DNA of 64,000 nt from an uncultured Fusicatenibacter sp. (GTDB taxonomy: Bacteria; Bacillota; Clostridia; Lachnospirales; Lachnospiraceae). This document shows, piece after piece, positions 1 through 8,302 of the stretch. The stretch is from positions 20,477 through 84,476 of the forward strand of contig CABUPZ010000003.1 of assembly GCA_902493585.1 (NCBI GenBank), in the 5' to 3' direction. A program made the position numbers and the translations under genes. How positions within the stretch are numbered: position 1 is the first letter of the stretch; each line of letters opens with the position of its first letter. A model generated the notes under the pieces. It had not been told where the DNA came from and searched no databases. It worked only from the letters and a program-made list of their open reading frames with translations.

Positions 1-260
1 CGGCAGCAATTCTGAAATGTATCTGTCTGTCATTGATCTTTGGCGCAATTCTATCTATCGGCATTTTCATTATCTGCGGAAACATTCGTCAGCGTCTTTT
101 TAAACTCACCACTTATATCAAACACATATTTTTATTAAAAATACGGGGAAAAACTACAGTTCCGGTTCCTTATCGTGATGGGAAGTGGGGGATGGAGTGT
201 ATTCATTTTTCGGTACCCATTCTGCTTGCAGTTTTGCTCTGGATAGGAGGCTTCTATTGA
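1..260 (+). CDS. C-terminal part of a membrane protein, probably a prepilin peptidase-like protein (partial)
   Basis: The frame is open from base 3 and stops at 258-260; the true start lies outside the window. The visible 85 residues hold two hydrophobic stretches (about residues 5-25 and 65-85) separated by a basic loop. The last segment begins IHFSVPILLA, which resembles the final helix of A24 prepilin peptidases (IPFAP-type). The gene is directly coupled to tadZ: its TGA overlaps the TTG start of the next gene. Position at the head of a Tad operon fits a peptidase or pilus membrane protein. The catalytic Asp region is not visible, so the family is an inference. Confidence 0.5.
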   Translation, partial: AAILKCICLSLIFGAILSIGIFIICGNIRQRLFKLTTYIKHIFLLKIRGKTTVPVPYRDGKWGMECIHFSVPILLAVLLWIGGFY

Positions 261-1285
261 TTCGTGCAAAGAAAAAGAACATATTTGCAGTCTGTGACAC
301 AGAAATTGAATACGCTTACAACTTCATGGAATATCTGATGCAGAAGAAGAATATTCCCTTTGAGATCCAGGCGTTCACAAGTCCGGAGGTTCTGATGGAT
401 TTCGCCAGGAACAATGAGATTGAGATTCTTCTGATTTCCGACAAGGCGATGAAAGAGGAGATCCGGAATCTGCCGGTCCGCCAGATTATCATTCTGTCGG
501 AAGGAGTGCACAGCCCCGGACTGGACCAGTACCCGACGGTATATAAGTATCAGTCTTCTGACAAGGTAATCCGCGAGGTGATGGCGTGTTATGGGGTGGA
601 ACATGAAGTTTCGATGGCACAGAACGGTGTGATCAAAAAGGAAATGCGTGTGATCGGAATCTATTCACCGATCGGAAGGACGCAGAAGACTTCCTTCGCA
701 CTGGCTCTCGGACAGATTCTCGGGAGAGATCACGCAGCGCTGTATCTGAACCTGGAGAGCTATTCCGGTTTTGAACAGCTGATGGAAACACATTTCGAAC
801 AGGGACTCAGTGATGTCCTGTATTATGCCAGGCAGGAAAATACTGGCATTGTCTATAAAATCGCCAGTATGGTACAAACCATACAAAATCTTGACTTCCT
901 GCCGCCGGCTCTTTTCCCAATGGATATTCAGACAACCAAATATGAGGAATGGATCTGGCTGTTCCGCCAGCTGGAACAGAACAGCAATTATGAAGTACTG
1001 ATCCTGGATCTTGGTGACGGCGTTGTCGATCTGTATCAGATCCTGGATTACTGTACGGAAATTTATGTTCCGATCCGCCAGGATATTATCTCGGCGGCGA
1101 AACTGGAACAGTTTGAAAGCGCCCTTCAGATGTGGGATTCCGTCTCTGTGCTGGAAAAGATCAGGAAGATACGGATACCGTTCTATGCCGCCGGAAAAAG
1201 CGGAAAGGCATGGGTGGAGGAACTGGCATGGAGTGAACTGGGAGATTATGTCAGGAAGCTGCTGCGCGGAGAGGACAGTGGATGA
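257..1285 (+). CDS. tadZ: TadZ/CpaE-like ParA/MinD-family pilus localisation protein
   Basis: 342 residues. The N-terminal 130 residues look like a divergent receiver-like domain (IFAVCDTEIEYAYNF, then LLISDK). From about residue 135 a ParA/MinD-like fold starts with VIGIYSPIGRTQKTS, where the Walker A loop is altered (no GK(T/S) in the standard place), as is common in TadZ. A later VLILDLGDGV segment fits the Walker B area. TadZ proteins place the Tad machine in the cell and are found next to TadA, as here. I chose TTG at 257 because GGAGG (246-250) sits six bases before it; the longer frame from 185 overlaps the upstream gene without a good ribosome site. The stop overlaps the tadA start (ATGA). 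Confidence 0.8.
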   Translation: MIRAKKKNIFAVCDTEIEYAYNFMEYLMQKKNIPFEIQAFTSPEVLMDFARNNEIEILLISDKAMKEEIRNLPVRQIIILSEGVHSPGLDQYPTVYKYQSSDKVIREVMACYGVEHEVSMAQNGVIKKEMRVIGIYSPIGRTQKTSFALALGQILGRDHAALYLNLESYSGFEQLMETHFEQGLSDVLYYARQENTGIVYKIASMVQTIQNLDFLPPALFPMDIQTTKYEEWIWLFRQLEQNSNYEVLILDLGDGVVDLYQILDYCTEIYVPIRQDIISAAKLEQFESALQMWDSVSVLEKIRKIRIPFYAAGKSGKAWVEELAWSELGDYVRKLLRGEDSG

Positions 1286-2460
1286 GGGAAGCCGAACTGC
1301 TGAGGCCTCTGCTTCTGGAAGAAATCGACATTGCCAGCGAACCGGAGGATGAGAAGATCCTGGAACTGATCGACCGGCTGATCCTGGAGCAGGAAGTTAC
1401 CCGAAAGCTTCCGGTGAGCCGGAAGACGGAAGTGCGGCAGGAACTGTTTTATTCTGTGCGCAGGCTGGATGTTCTGCAGGAACTTCTGGATGATCCGGAA
1501 GTGACCGAGATCATGGTGAATGGATATGACTCGATCTTTGTGGAAAAACAGGGAAAGATCTTTCCGTTCCGAAAACGGTTCACTTCCCGGGAAAAGCTGG
1601 AGGACATTATCCAGCAGATTGCAGGGCGCTGCAACCGGGTAGTCAATGAGCAGAATCCCATCGTGGACGCGCGGCTGGAAAATGGTGACCGGGTGAATGT
1701 AGTGCTGCGTCCCATTGCCCTGAACGGACCGATCCTGACCATACGCCGTTTTCCGGAACATCCCATCACGATGGCGCAGATGGTCCGGCAGGACTGTATT
1801 TCAAAGGATGCGGCAGACTTTCTGAAAGACCTGGTGTGTGCCAGATATTCGATCCTGGTTGGCGGAGGGACTTCCACAGGCAAGACCACATTTCTGAATG
1901 CTCTGAGCGGCTTTATTCCGGCGGACGAAAGGATCATCACCATTGAGGATAATGCGGAGCTGCAGATTCAGGGGATTCAGAATCTTGTGCGGCTGGAGGC
2001 GAGAAGTATGCATCTTGAAGGACAGCAGGATATCACGATCCGTGAACTGATCCGGACATCTCTCCGGATGCGGCCCTCCCGGATCATCATCGGGGAGGTC
2101 AGAGGTGCGGAAGCCTGGGATTTTTTACAGGCGCTGAATACCGGGCACAGCGGGTCGCTGGGTACCGCCCATGCCAACAGCAGCAGAGATATGCTCGGGC
2201 GGCTGGAAGCCATGGCGCTGATGGGAATTGAGATTCCGCTGGAGGCGATCCGGCGCCAGATCGTTTCGGGGATTGAGGTTCTGGTGCATCTGGAACGGGA
2301 TCCGGACGGAAGAAGGCACGTGGAGGAAATTTCGGAGGTTGACGGTATGGAGGAAGGAACGATCCGGATCAACCCATTGTTTCAATGGGATCGCAGGAAA
2401 GGACTGATCGTATGCGGAGAATTAAAAAACAGAAAAAAGCTGGAAAGATTCCGGAGCTGA
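1282..2460 (+). CDS. tadA: TadA/CpaF-type pilus assembly ATPase
   Basis: 392 residues, close to the usual size of CpaF/TadA secretion ATPases. An N-terminal helical region (1-65) leads into the N2-type domain with EIMVNGYDSIFVE (76-88). The Walker A motif GGGTSTGKTT is at 194-203, the Asp box IEDNAEL at 221-227, the Walker B region RMRPSRIIIGEVRGAEA near 262-278 and the His box GHSGSLGTAHANS at 288-300. The hexameric ATPase powers export and assembly of the Flp pilin at the inner face of the membrane. It overlaps tadZ by four bases and runs into tadB, so translation is probably coupled. Confidence 0.93.
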   Translation: MREAELLRPLLLEEIDIASEPEDEKILELIDRLILEQEVTRKLPVSRKTEVRQELFYSVRRLDVLQELLDDPEVTEIMVNGYDSIFVEKQGKIFPFRKRFTSREKLEDIIQQIAGRCNRVVNEQNPIVDARLENGDRVNVVLRPIALNGPILTIRRFPEHPITMAQMVRQDCISKDAADFLKDLVCARYSILVGGGTSTGKTTFLNALSGFIPADERIITIEDNAELQIQGIQNLVRLEARSMHLEGQQDITIRELIRTSLRMRPSRIIIGEVRGAEAWDFLQALNTGHSGSLGTAHANSSRDMLGRLEAMALMGIEIPLEAIRRQIVSGIEVLVHLERDPDGRRHVEEISEVDGMEEGTIRINPLFQWDRRKGLIVCGELKNRKKLERFRS

Positions 2461-3200
2461 AAGTGGATTATAACAGCTATGATCCGGGGAAAAAAGAGAA
2501 GATTCTGTGGACGCTGGAGAGTCTGGGAATCATCGCAGGAATGGATTTCCTGTTTTACCGGTCGGCGGCGGCCATGCTTCTCTGGATTCCGTTTATGCCT
2601 TTCTGGTTCCGGTGGAAGAAGAAACAGGCGATGGAGAAGCGGAGAAAGGATCTGTACGAGCATTTCCGGGATCTGACAGCCGCCATGCAGTTTGCGGTGT
2701 GCGCAGGATATTCTCTGGAAAACGCAGTGAGGGAAGCGTATCAGGATCTGAGACAGTCCTACGGGGAAAAGGACATACTGGTGCGGGAGCTGAAGTTTAT
2801 GTGCAATCAGACGGCGCTGAGTATTCCGGTGGAACAGTTGTTTATGGATCTGGCAGGGAGGAGCGGAGTCGCGGATATCCGGATGTTTGCCAACGTGCTT
2901 GCGATCTCCAAGCGCACCGGCGGAACTATGGAGGCTGTGATGAAAAATACCTGGAGGATCATCAGCGGGAAGATCGATACGGAACGGGAGATTGCCAGCA
3001 GCATTGCCGCCAGAAAGTATGAACAGACGATCATGAGCGTGATCCCGCTGGCGATTATCCTGTATATTCAGGTTTCCTTTCCGGAGTTTATGGATGTGTT
3101 GTATGGAAACCTTTTCGGGGCGCTGGTCATGACGGTATGCCTGGGAGTCTATCTTGCCGCCTGGACAATCGGCCAGAGGATTATGAGAATCGAGGTATAG
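2412..3200 (+). CDS. tadB: TadB-like type II secretion F-domain membrane protein
   Basis: 262 residues. A basic N-terminus precedes a hydrophobic hairpin (about residues 36-62); a cytoplasmic T2SSF domain follows (about 80-205, with DLTAAMQFAVCAGYSLENAV and the RTGG turn), then two C-terminal membrane segments (about 205-255). T2SSF proteins form the inner-membrane platform on which TadA acts. The start ATG at 2412 has AGGAAAGGA eight bases upstream and lies inside the end of tadA; an earlier in-frame ATG at 2385 lacks a ribosome site. It is two bases from the next gene, another T2SSF-type protein. Confidence 0.88.
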   Translation: MRRIKKQKKAGKIPELKVDYNSYDPGKKEKILWTLESLGIIAGMDFLFYRSAAAMLLWIPFMPFWFRWKKKQAMEKRRKDLYEHFRDLTAAMQFAVCAGYSLENAVREAYQDLRQSYGEKDILVRELKFMCNQTALSIPVEQLFMDLAGRSGVADIRMFANVLAISKRTGGTMEAVMKNTWRIISGKIDTEREIASSIAARKYEQTIMSVIPLAIILYIQVSFPEFMDVLYGNLFGALVMTVCLGVYLAAWTIGQRIMRIEV

Positions 3201-3202
3201 CA

Positions 3203-4486
3203 ATGGCAGGAGTACATCTGATCATAGGGGCGGGGCTGCTTCTCTGGTATTTCTGGAGAAAGAAAAATAAAAAGCTGAACGTTCTGGAAAAACGCATCTT
3301 TTTATTTGCAGCAATTGGGAACATAGCAGGGCTGGCGCTGACTGTGGCCGCGTATAGCAATGCAGGTCTTGGGACAGAGCCTGCAGTCGAGCGGGGCAGT
3401 TATGGGACGTCAGCCAGAGAGGAACAGCTGGAAGTGTCACAGGAAAATGGAGAGAATCAGAAGATTACGGTTCTGGTTCCCGCCAGACAGTATGAGGAAG
3501 AGGAGACGGAGGAATGGCTGGAGCATGCGGAGAAGGTATTGGATACAGTCATACTTGGTGAAAACACGTCGCTTCTCCATGTGGACCAGGATCTGAACCT
3601 GGTCACACAGATACCGGACAGCCCGGTCGCTGTCTCCTGGGATACGAATGAGCCGTTGCTGGTGGGCTATGAGGGAAAATTATCAGACAGGATTCCGCCG
3701 GAAGGCGCGCAGGTGAGGCTGAAAGCAACGCTCAGCCTTCAGGAACAGACAAGGGAATGTGTCCGCAATCTCGTGGTATATCCGAAACAGGAGGCAGAGA
3801 CGCTGGAACAGCTGATACAGGAAGCGGCGCAGGCACAGAATACCGATGCTTCCGAAGCCGTGTACTATCTGCCGCAGGAGATCGATGGGCAGAAACTTAC
3901 CTGGAGAAAGGTTCCGGACAGGACCGGAAATCTGATTGCCGTATTTGGGCTTCTGACAGCCGTTTTGTACGGAGGGGTTCAGCAGGAAAAGAAAGAAGAA
4001 TCCAGACGCAGCAGGGAGGAAGAGCTGCAGATGGATTATCCGGAAATCGTCAGCGCGCTGGTACTGCTGCTGGGAGCGGGACTGAACATGCGAAAGGCGG
4101 TGGAACGGCTGGCGCTGGATTATCAGAACCGGCAAAGGAGCGGTTCAGCGAAGCCAAGAGCCGCATATGAAGAACTTCTGTATACCTGGCAGGAGATGGA
4201 AAGCGGTGTCTCGGAATTGAATGCCTATGAACATCTGGGAACGAGATGCCAGGGAACTTCCTACCGGGCGTTGGCAACACTGCTGACACAGAATCTGAAA
4301 AAAGGCAGTAAAGGGCTGCTGGAATTACTGGAACAGGAATCCTCGGAGGCATTCGAGGAGCGCAGGCGCAGGGCAAGGGCAGAAGGGGAAAAGGCCGGAA
4401 CCAGGCTTTTGCTTCCCATGATGATGATGCTTGGCATTGTGTTTCTCCTGATCCTGATCCCGGCATTTATGTCCTTTTATGCATAA
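3203..4486 (+). CDS. TadC-like T2SSF protein with an N-terminal extracytoplasmic insert
   Basis: 427 residues. Two N-terminal membrane segments (about 5-20 and 35-55) are followed by an acidic, probably extracytoplasmic region (about 60-240), another membrane segment (LIAVFGLLTAVLYGGV), a cytoplasmic helical T2SSF-type domain with VSALVLLLGAGLNMRKAVERLA, and a last hydrophobic helix (LLLPMMMMLGIVFLLILIP). Its place after TadB and before the pilin fits TadC. The roughly 180-residue insert between the first and third membrane segments is longer than in classical TadC and its role is unknown. GAGG at 3192-3195 supports ATG 3203. Confidence 0.8.
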   Translation: MAGVHLIIGAGLLLWYFWRKKNKKLNVLEKRIFLFAAIGNIAGLALTVAAYSNAGLGTEPAVERGSYGTSAREEQLEVSQENGENQKITVLVPARQYEEEETEEWLEHAEKVLDTVILGENTSLLHVDQDLNLVTQIPDSPVAVSWDTNEPLLVGYEGKLSDRIPPEGAQVRLKATLSLQEQTRECVRNLVVYPKQEAETLEQLIQEAAQAQNTDASEAVYYLPQEIDGQKLTWRKVPDRTGNLIAVFGLLTAVLYGGVQQEKKEESRRSREEELQMDYPEIVSALVLLLGAGLNMRKAVERLALDYQNRQRSGSAKPRAAYEELLYTWQEMESGVSELNAYEHLGTRCQGTSYRALATLLTQNLKKGSKGLLELLEQESSEAFEERRRRARAEGEKAGTRLLLPMMMMLGIVFLLILIPAFMSFYA

Positions 4487-4493
4487 AAGAAAG

Positions 4494-4526
4494 CTTCCGC
4501 CTGCGGGATCCCGCAAACAGCGGAAG
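4494..4526 (+). other. Nested stem-loop before the pilin gene
   Basis: CTTCCGC (4494-4500) pairs with GCGGAAG (4520-4526), and inside it GCGGG (4503-4507) pairs with CCCGC (4510-4514). It lies just after the TadC-like stop and before the pilin ribosome site, with no T-run. A processing or stability hairpin that raises pilin mRNA over the assembly genes is the likely reading. Confidence 0.5.
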
Positions 4527-4546
4527 GATGGAAAGGAGGTGAGACC

Positions 4547-4714
4547 ATGTGGAGAATGCTGGAGTTCTGGCAGGAGGAAGACGCGGTCGGCGTCGTGGAA
4601 ATCATACTGATCCTGGTCGTACTTATCGGTCTTGTTATTATTTTCAAACAGCAGCTGGTAAGCCTTGTCAACGACATTCTGGATAAGATCACAAGTCAAA
4701 GCAATTCCATCTGA
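4547..4714 (+). CDS. flp: Flp1-type type IVb pilin (small)
   Basis: A 55-residue protein. The N-terminus MWRMLEFWQEEDAVG leads to VVEIILILVVLIGLVIIF, a glycine followed by a hydrophobic helix with Glu near its start, the hallmark of class IVb/Flp pilins processed by an A24 peptidase. A short amphipathic tail with NDILDKI follows. The very strong ribosome site AAAGGAGGTGAG ends four bases before the ATG. It sits between the export platform genes and the DUF5702/TadE genes, the usual place for the major pilin. The cleavage site is probably the Gly before VVEI. Confidence 0.88.
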   Translation: MWRMLEFWQEEDAVGVVEIILILVVLIGLVIIFKQQLVSLVNDILDKITSQSNSI

Positions 4715-4810
4715 CCTGAGAAACGGATTCCTCACAAAAAGAAAAGAAATTTCTGATAAAAGGCCGGTTTACGGCAAAGAAAGTAAAATGTAAGAAAGGA
4801 GCTGTATACC

Positions 4811-6316
4811 ATGAGAACAAACGGCAGTATCACGGTCTATATGAGTCTTGTGTTCAGCGTCATCCTGACGCTGATCGCCGGGAGTCTGCAGTCGGTCCGG
4901 ATGGCATATGCACGTGTCCTGACGGCGAGTGCGGCGGAACAGGGGCTGTATTCTGTATTTTCCCGTTTTGATCGTAAGCTTCTGGAAGAATACGAATTGT
5001 TTTTTCTGGACGGCGGATGCGGAACGGGAGAATGGCAGCCCGGAAATCTGTATCAGACGGCAGAGGATACCGCTTCCTGGATTCTGGGAGAAGGGAATCA
5101 GATATTGGATGGTTTTTCTTCCGGGCTGAAGCTGGAAAATGGAAGTATCACGTCATACACCCTTGCAACGGATAATGACGGGGAAGCTTTTTTTCGCCAG
5201 GTATGTGAAGCGATGAGACAGAATCTGGGGACTTATGGTATACAGCAGCTTTCGGAAAAACTGAAAAACAGAGAGAATGCATGGGATGCCCAGGAAGAAC
5301 AGAACCGGATCGGAGATTCCGGGCAGACCGTGGAAGATTACGAACAGGCAGTCAAAGAGGCGGAGGAAGCACAGAGGGAACAGCAGGAAAGTGGAAATGA
5401 AAGTGAAGATGGAAATGAAGGTGAACAGGAAGAGCAGGGAGCTTCAGAGGTTACGCAGGGGTTTGTAAATCCCATTGAAGTCATCCGGAGGATTCAGGAT
5501 ATGGGGAGTTTAAGTCTGGTACTTCCTTCCGGACAGTCTCTGCCCAATCAGGAAGCGGATCTTTCACAATTTGCCTCGCACAGAAGTCTTCAGGAAGGAC
5601 TTCCGGTCATTCACAGGGAAAGAGAAGTGGAATTTGTGGATAAGATGCTGCAAAATGAGTACCTGCTGTGGAAATTTCCCTGCTATACCGATAAAGAAGA
5701 GACAGGAGGACTGCAGTGTCAGGTGGAGTATGCCATCGCAGGAAAAGAAAGCGATATGGAAAATCTGAAAAGCGTTGCCGGACAGCTTCTGGCGGCGAGA
5801 GAGGCAGCCAATGCGGTGCATATTCTGGCAAGCGCGGAGAAACGTGCGCAGGTGAACGCGCTGGCGATGACCATAGCCTCTGCTCTGGCGCTTCCCGTTG
5901 CATCGGGGATCATATCTGCGGCTTTGATCGGATGCTGGGCATTTGCGGAAAGCGTCCTGGATGTAAGGGAACTTCTGGATGGAGGAAAGGTTGCCCTGGT
6001 GAAAACGGACGGATCCTGGCAGCTGTCCCTTGAAAATCTTCCCAATCTGCTGGATGGGCTGGACTCTCTGAGAAAAAGCAGCGAGCAGGGGCTTTCTTAT
6101 GAAGAATACCTTCGGCTCCTTCTGATCAAAGAGGATTCCGGCGGGATCAACAGCAGGACCATGGACCTGGTGGAGCACAATATGCGAACCCGGCTGGGAG
6201 TTCCGGAGTTTCGGATCGACCAGTGCATCTCTTCACTGGGACTGGAAATGAACCTGAGATACGGAACGGAAACACTAAGGATAGAACGCGAATATGCTTA
6301 TGGAACGGAGGTGTAA
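4811..6316 (+). CDS. DUF5702-type Tad locus membrane protein
   Basis: 501 residues. It opens with MRTNGSITVYMSLVFSVIL, a pseudopilin-like membrane segment (about 8-28), then a long extracytoplasmic part. Residues about 165-215 are a low-complexity Glu/Gln/Asn linker. A second hydrophobic stretch (about 345-375, ALALPVASGIISAALIG) may re-enter the membrane. N-terminal pattern and location between the pilin and TadE match the DUF5702 family seen in Firmicutes Tad loci. Function in the pilus is not known; a large minor pilin or assembly scaffold is likely. AAAGGAG lies eight bases before the ATG. Confidence 0.78.
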   Translation: MRTNGSITVYMSLVFSVILTLIAGSLQSVRMAYARVLTASAAEQGLYSVFSRFDRKLLEEYELFFLDGGCGTGEWQPGNLYQTAEDTASWILGEGNQILDGFSSGLKLENGSITSYTLATDNDGEAFFRQVCEAMRQNLGTYGIQQLSEKLKNRENAWDAQEEQNRIGDSGQTVEDYEQAVKEAEEAQREQQESGNESEDGNEGEQEEQGASEVTQGFVNPIEVIRRIQDMGSLSLVLPSGQSLPNQEADLSQFASHRSLQEGLPVIHREREVEFVDKMLQNEYLLWKFPCYTDKEETGGLQCQVEYAIAGKESDMENLKSVAGQLLAAREAANAVHILASAEKRAQVNALAMTIASALALPVASGIISAALIGCWAFAESVLDVRELLDGGKVALVKTDGSWQLSLENLPNLLDGLDSLRKSSEQGLSYEEYLRLLLIKEDSGGINSRTMDLVEHNMRTRLGVPEFRIDQCISSLGLEMNLRYGTETLRIEREYAYGTEV

Positions 6317-6320
6317 AGGG

Positions 6321-7232
6321 GTGCCCTCTTATCGGAAAACAGAGAATCGATGTTATCATTCATTCAAACAATATCAAACGTCCACTCTTCTGAGACATAA
6401 ATCGCTGTTACAGCCATGGCAAGAATCTCCGAAACTGTCTTACGGTAAGAGGGTAACCTTTTGCATCTTGCGGAAAGGAAGCCTGACGGTAGAGGCAGCG
6501 CTGGTTCTCCCTTTCTTTTTCTTCGCGGTTTTGACCCTGCTGAACCTGATGGAAGTATGCAGGCTTCAGGGGATGGTGAATATGTCCCTGCAGGAAAGCG
6601 CGGAAACACTTGGCACCTATGGGTATGTGCTTCCGGGAGAAGAGGAAAGCGCAGAGATGGTGCTGGGAACGGGTGCCTGCATGATGTATGCGCAGAGCCA
6701 GCTGCCCGAAGAAGTCAGAGAACATGGAAGTATCTCCCTCCTGAGAAGCAGGTACGAAGATCATACGGTGAAGCTTCAGGCGGAATATAAGATGAAAATA
6801 GGTTATCTGTTTTTCCTCCCGGAGGTGAAAGTAACCTGTCGGGCGAGTGTGCGGGCGTGGGAAGGAGATACGGACCAGGAGAGGCAGGCGGGGAATTATG
6901 AGGAGATGGTCTTTGTCACGGAACATGGACAAGTCTATCATACCTCATCTGCCTGCCGGCATCTAAGTGTAAAAATCTCTGCCGGAAGCAGGGGAAAAAT
7001 CAGCAGTATGAGAAATGAGAGCGGTGAAAGGTATCATGCCTGTGAAAAATGTGTAGGCAGCGGAGCGGTGAATGATCTGCTGTATGTTACCTCCAGCGGA
7101 AACCGGTATCACAATTCACCGGAATGCAGCGGACTGAAACGGAGTGTCCGGCTGGTCAAGCATTCGGAAGTTGCCGGATATCCGGTGTGCAGTACCTGTC
7201 AGGCGATGGAAAAGAAAGGAGCAGGGGAATGA
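6321..7232 (+). CDS. TadE-like pseudopilin with duplicated Cys/His metal-binding tail
   Basis: About 303 residues. A basic leader of about 52 residues ends at KGSLTVEAALVLPFF, the TadE/pseudopilin signature with a likely A24 cleavage after the Gly and a membrane helix behind it. The C-terminal third (DNA about 6900-7210) carries two copies of a YH-x(4)-C ... C-x2-C unit (YHTSSACRHL ... CEKC, then YHNSPECSGL ... CSTC), resembling the small putative zinc domains fused to other secreted Firmicutes proteins. I chose GTG 6321 because GGAGG (6307-6311) is nine bases upstream; ATG 6294 would overlap the DUF5702 gene. Its TGA overlaps the ATG of the next gene. Confidence 0.78.
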   Translation: MPSYRKTENRCYHSFKQYQTSTLLRHKSLLQPWQESPKLSYGKRVTFCILRKGSLTVEAALVLPFFFFAVLTLLNLMEVCRLQGMVNMSLQESAETLGTYGYVLPGEEESAEMVLGTGACMMYAQSQLPEEVREHGSISLLRSRYEDHTVKLQAEYKMKIGYLFFLPEVKVTCRASVRAWEGDTDQERQAGNYEEMVFVTEHGQVYHTSSACRHLSVKISAGSRGKISSMRNESGERYHACEKCVGSGAVNDLLYVTSSGNRYHNSPECSGLKRSVRLVKHSEVAGYPVCSTCQAMEKKGAGE

Positions 7233-7654
7233 CAATTACGATAGGATTAGGCGCCGCCTTGGGAATCCTTGGGGTTCATTCGATCATGGACATCCGCAGA
7301 AAAAAGATCAATGTGATTCTGGCGGGCGCCTGTCTGGCAGCCGGGGTGGCGTGGCAGCTTTTCGGACAGAAAACAGAGGCAGCGGAAATTTTGCTGTCAT
7401 GCCTTCCGGGAAGTACACTTCTCGGAGCGGCATGTCTTACGGAACAGAAGATTGGGTATGGCGATGGATGGGTCGTGATGGCCGCAGGGGTATGGACCGG
7501 AATGTGGGATATGGTTCTGATCCTGACCGGAGGAATGCTGGCATGTGCAGGCTGCAGCGCAGTTCTTCTGATCCTGAAAAAAGTCCGGAAAGGGGACGCG
7601 CTTCCGTTTATTCCTTTTCTCCTGCTGGGATGTATCGGGAGGATGATTGTTTGA
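7229..7654 (+). CDS. A24 family prepilin peptidase (TadV/CpaA-like)
   Basis: 141 residues, almost entirely hydrophobic with about five membrane segments. Both catalytic aspartates of the A24 family are visible: SIMDIRRKKIN near residue 20 and KIGYGDGWVV (GxGD) near residue 73. It cleaves the leader peptides of the Flp pilin and the TadE-like pseudopilins at the inner face of the membrane. AAAGGAGCAGGGG lies just before ATG 7229, which overlaps the upstream stop (ATGA). The next gene starts on the overlap TTGA at its own end, so the three genes are translationally coupled. Confidence 0.88.
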   Translation: MTITIGLGAALGILGVHSIMDIRRKKINVILAGACLAAGVAWQLFGQKTEAAEILLSCLPGSTLLGAACLTEQKIGYGDGWVVMAAGVWTGMWDMVLILTGGMLACAGCSAVLLILKKVRKGDALPFIPFLLLGCIGRMIV

Positions 7655-8247
7655 GAAGGAGCACAGTCCAAAACAGAGAGAAAGTGAACGACAAAAACAG
7701 AGTCAGAAAGAAAGAGCAAGAAAGATCTAGAGACAGATACAGAGAAAAAGTTCACAAAGACAAAGCGGAAAACAGAATCAAAGATAAAAACAGGGGCAAA
7801 GACGGAGTGATATGCCGGAATGAGAAACAATGGCAGGAGGCGGCAAGTATCACCGTGGAGGCTGCTCTTGTAGTTCCGCTGGCATTGATCGTCATTTTTC
7901 TTCTGATCTCGCTGGATTTTTACGTTCACGATAAAGCTTATTATACACTCTGTGCCTTTGAAACGGTGATGACCGGGAACAGCTATGGCAGGATGGATCA
8001 GGAAAGCGGCGAAAGATATGCAAAGGAAAAACTCAGCAGCCTCCGGAAGGCGCACCGAATGCCGACGGAAGTGCCGCAGGGACAGGTAAAGGTAACGGAT
8101 CAACATACAGAGGCTGTGTTTGAGGGCAGCGTCTGTCAGTTGTGGGGCCATGGAATCTGGAAGTATCACGCCAGTGCGGAAGCAAAAAACATAAGGCCGG
8201 AAGAACGGATCCGAAGGATCCGTATGGTGGAGAATATCATATCCTGA
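7651..8247 (+). CDS. TadE-like pseudopilin with long basic leader
   Basis: About 198 residues. The first 64 residues are extraordinarily rich in Arg, Lys, Asp and Asn and have no hydrophobic segment; then ASITVEAALVVPLA starts a single membrane helix of the TadE type (about 67-88). The remainder is a small extracytoplasmic domain ending KNIRPEERIRRIRMV. I chose TTG 7651, in the TTGA overlap with the peptidase gene, because GGGAGG (7637-7642) is eight bases upstream; GTG 7684 is a weaker alternative. The charged leader is longer than any usual prepilin leader and would stay in the cytoplasm. Confidence 0.72.
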   Translation: MRRSTVQNREKVNDKNRVRKKEQERSRDRYREKVHKDKAENRIKDKNRGKDGVICRNEKQWQEAASITVEAALVVPLALIVIFLLISLDFYVHDKAYYTLCAFETVMTGNSYGRMDQESGERYAKEKLSSLRKAHRMPTEVPQGQVKVTDQHTEAVFEGSVCQLWGHGIWKYHASAEAKNIRPEERIRRIRMVENIIS

Positions 8248-8302
8248 CATAAGAGCCGGATGTTCCAAAGCTCTTTCGGAGGGATAGGAAAGTGAGGGAA
8301 CG

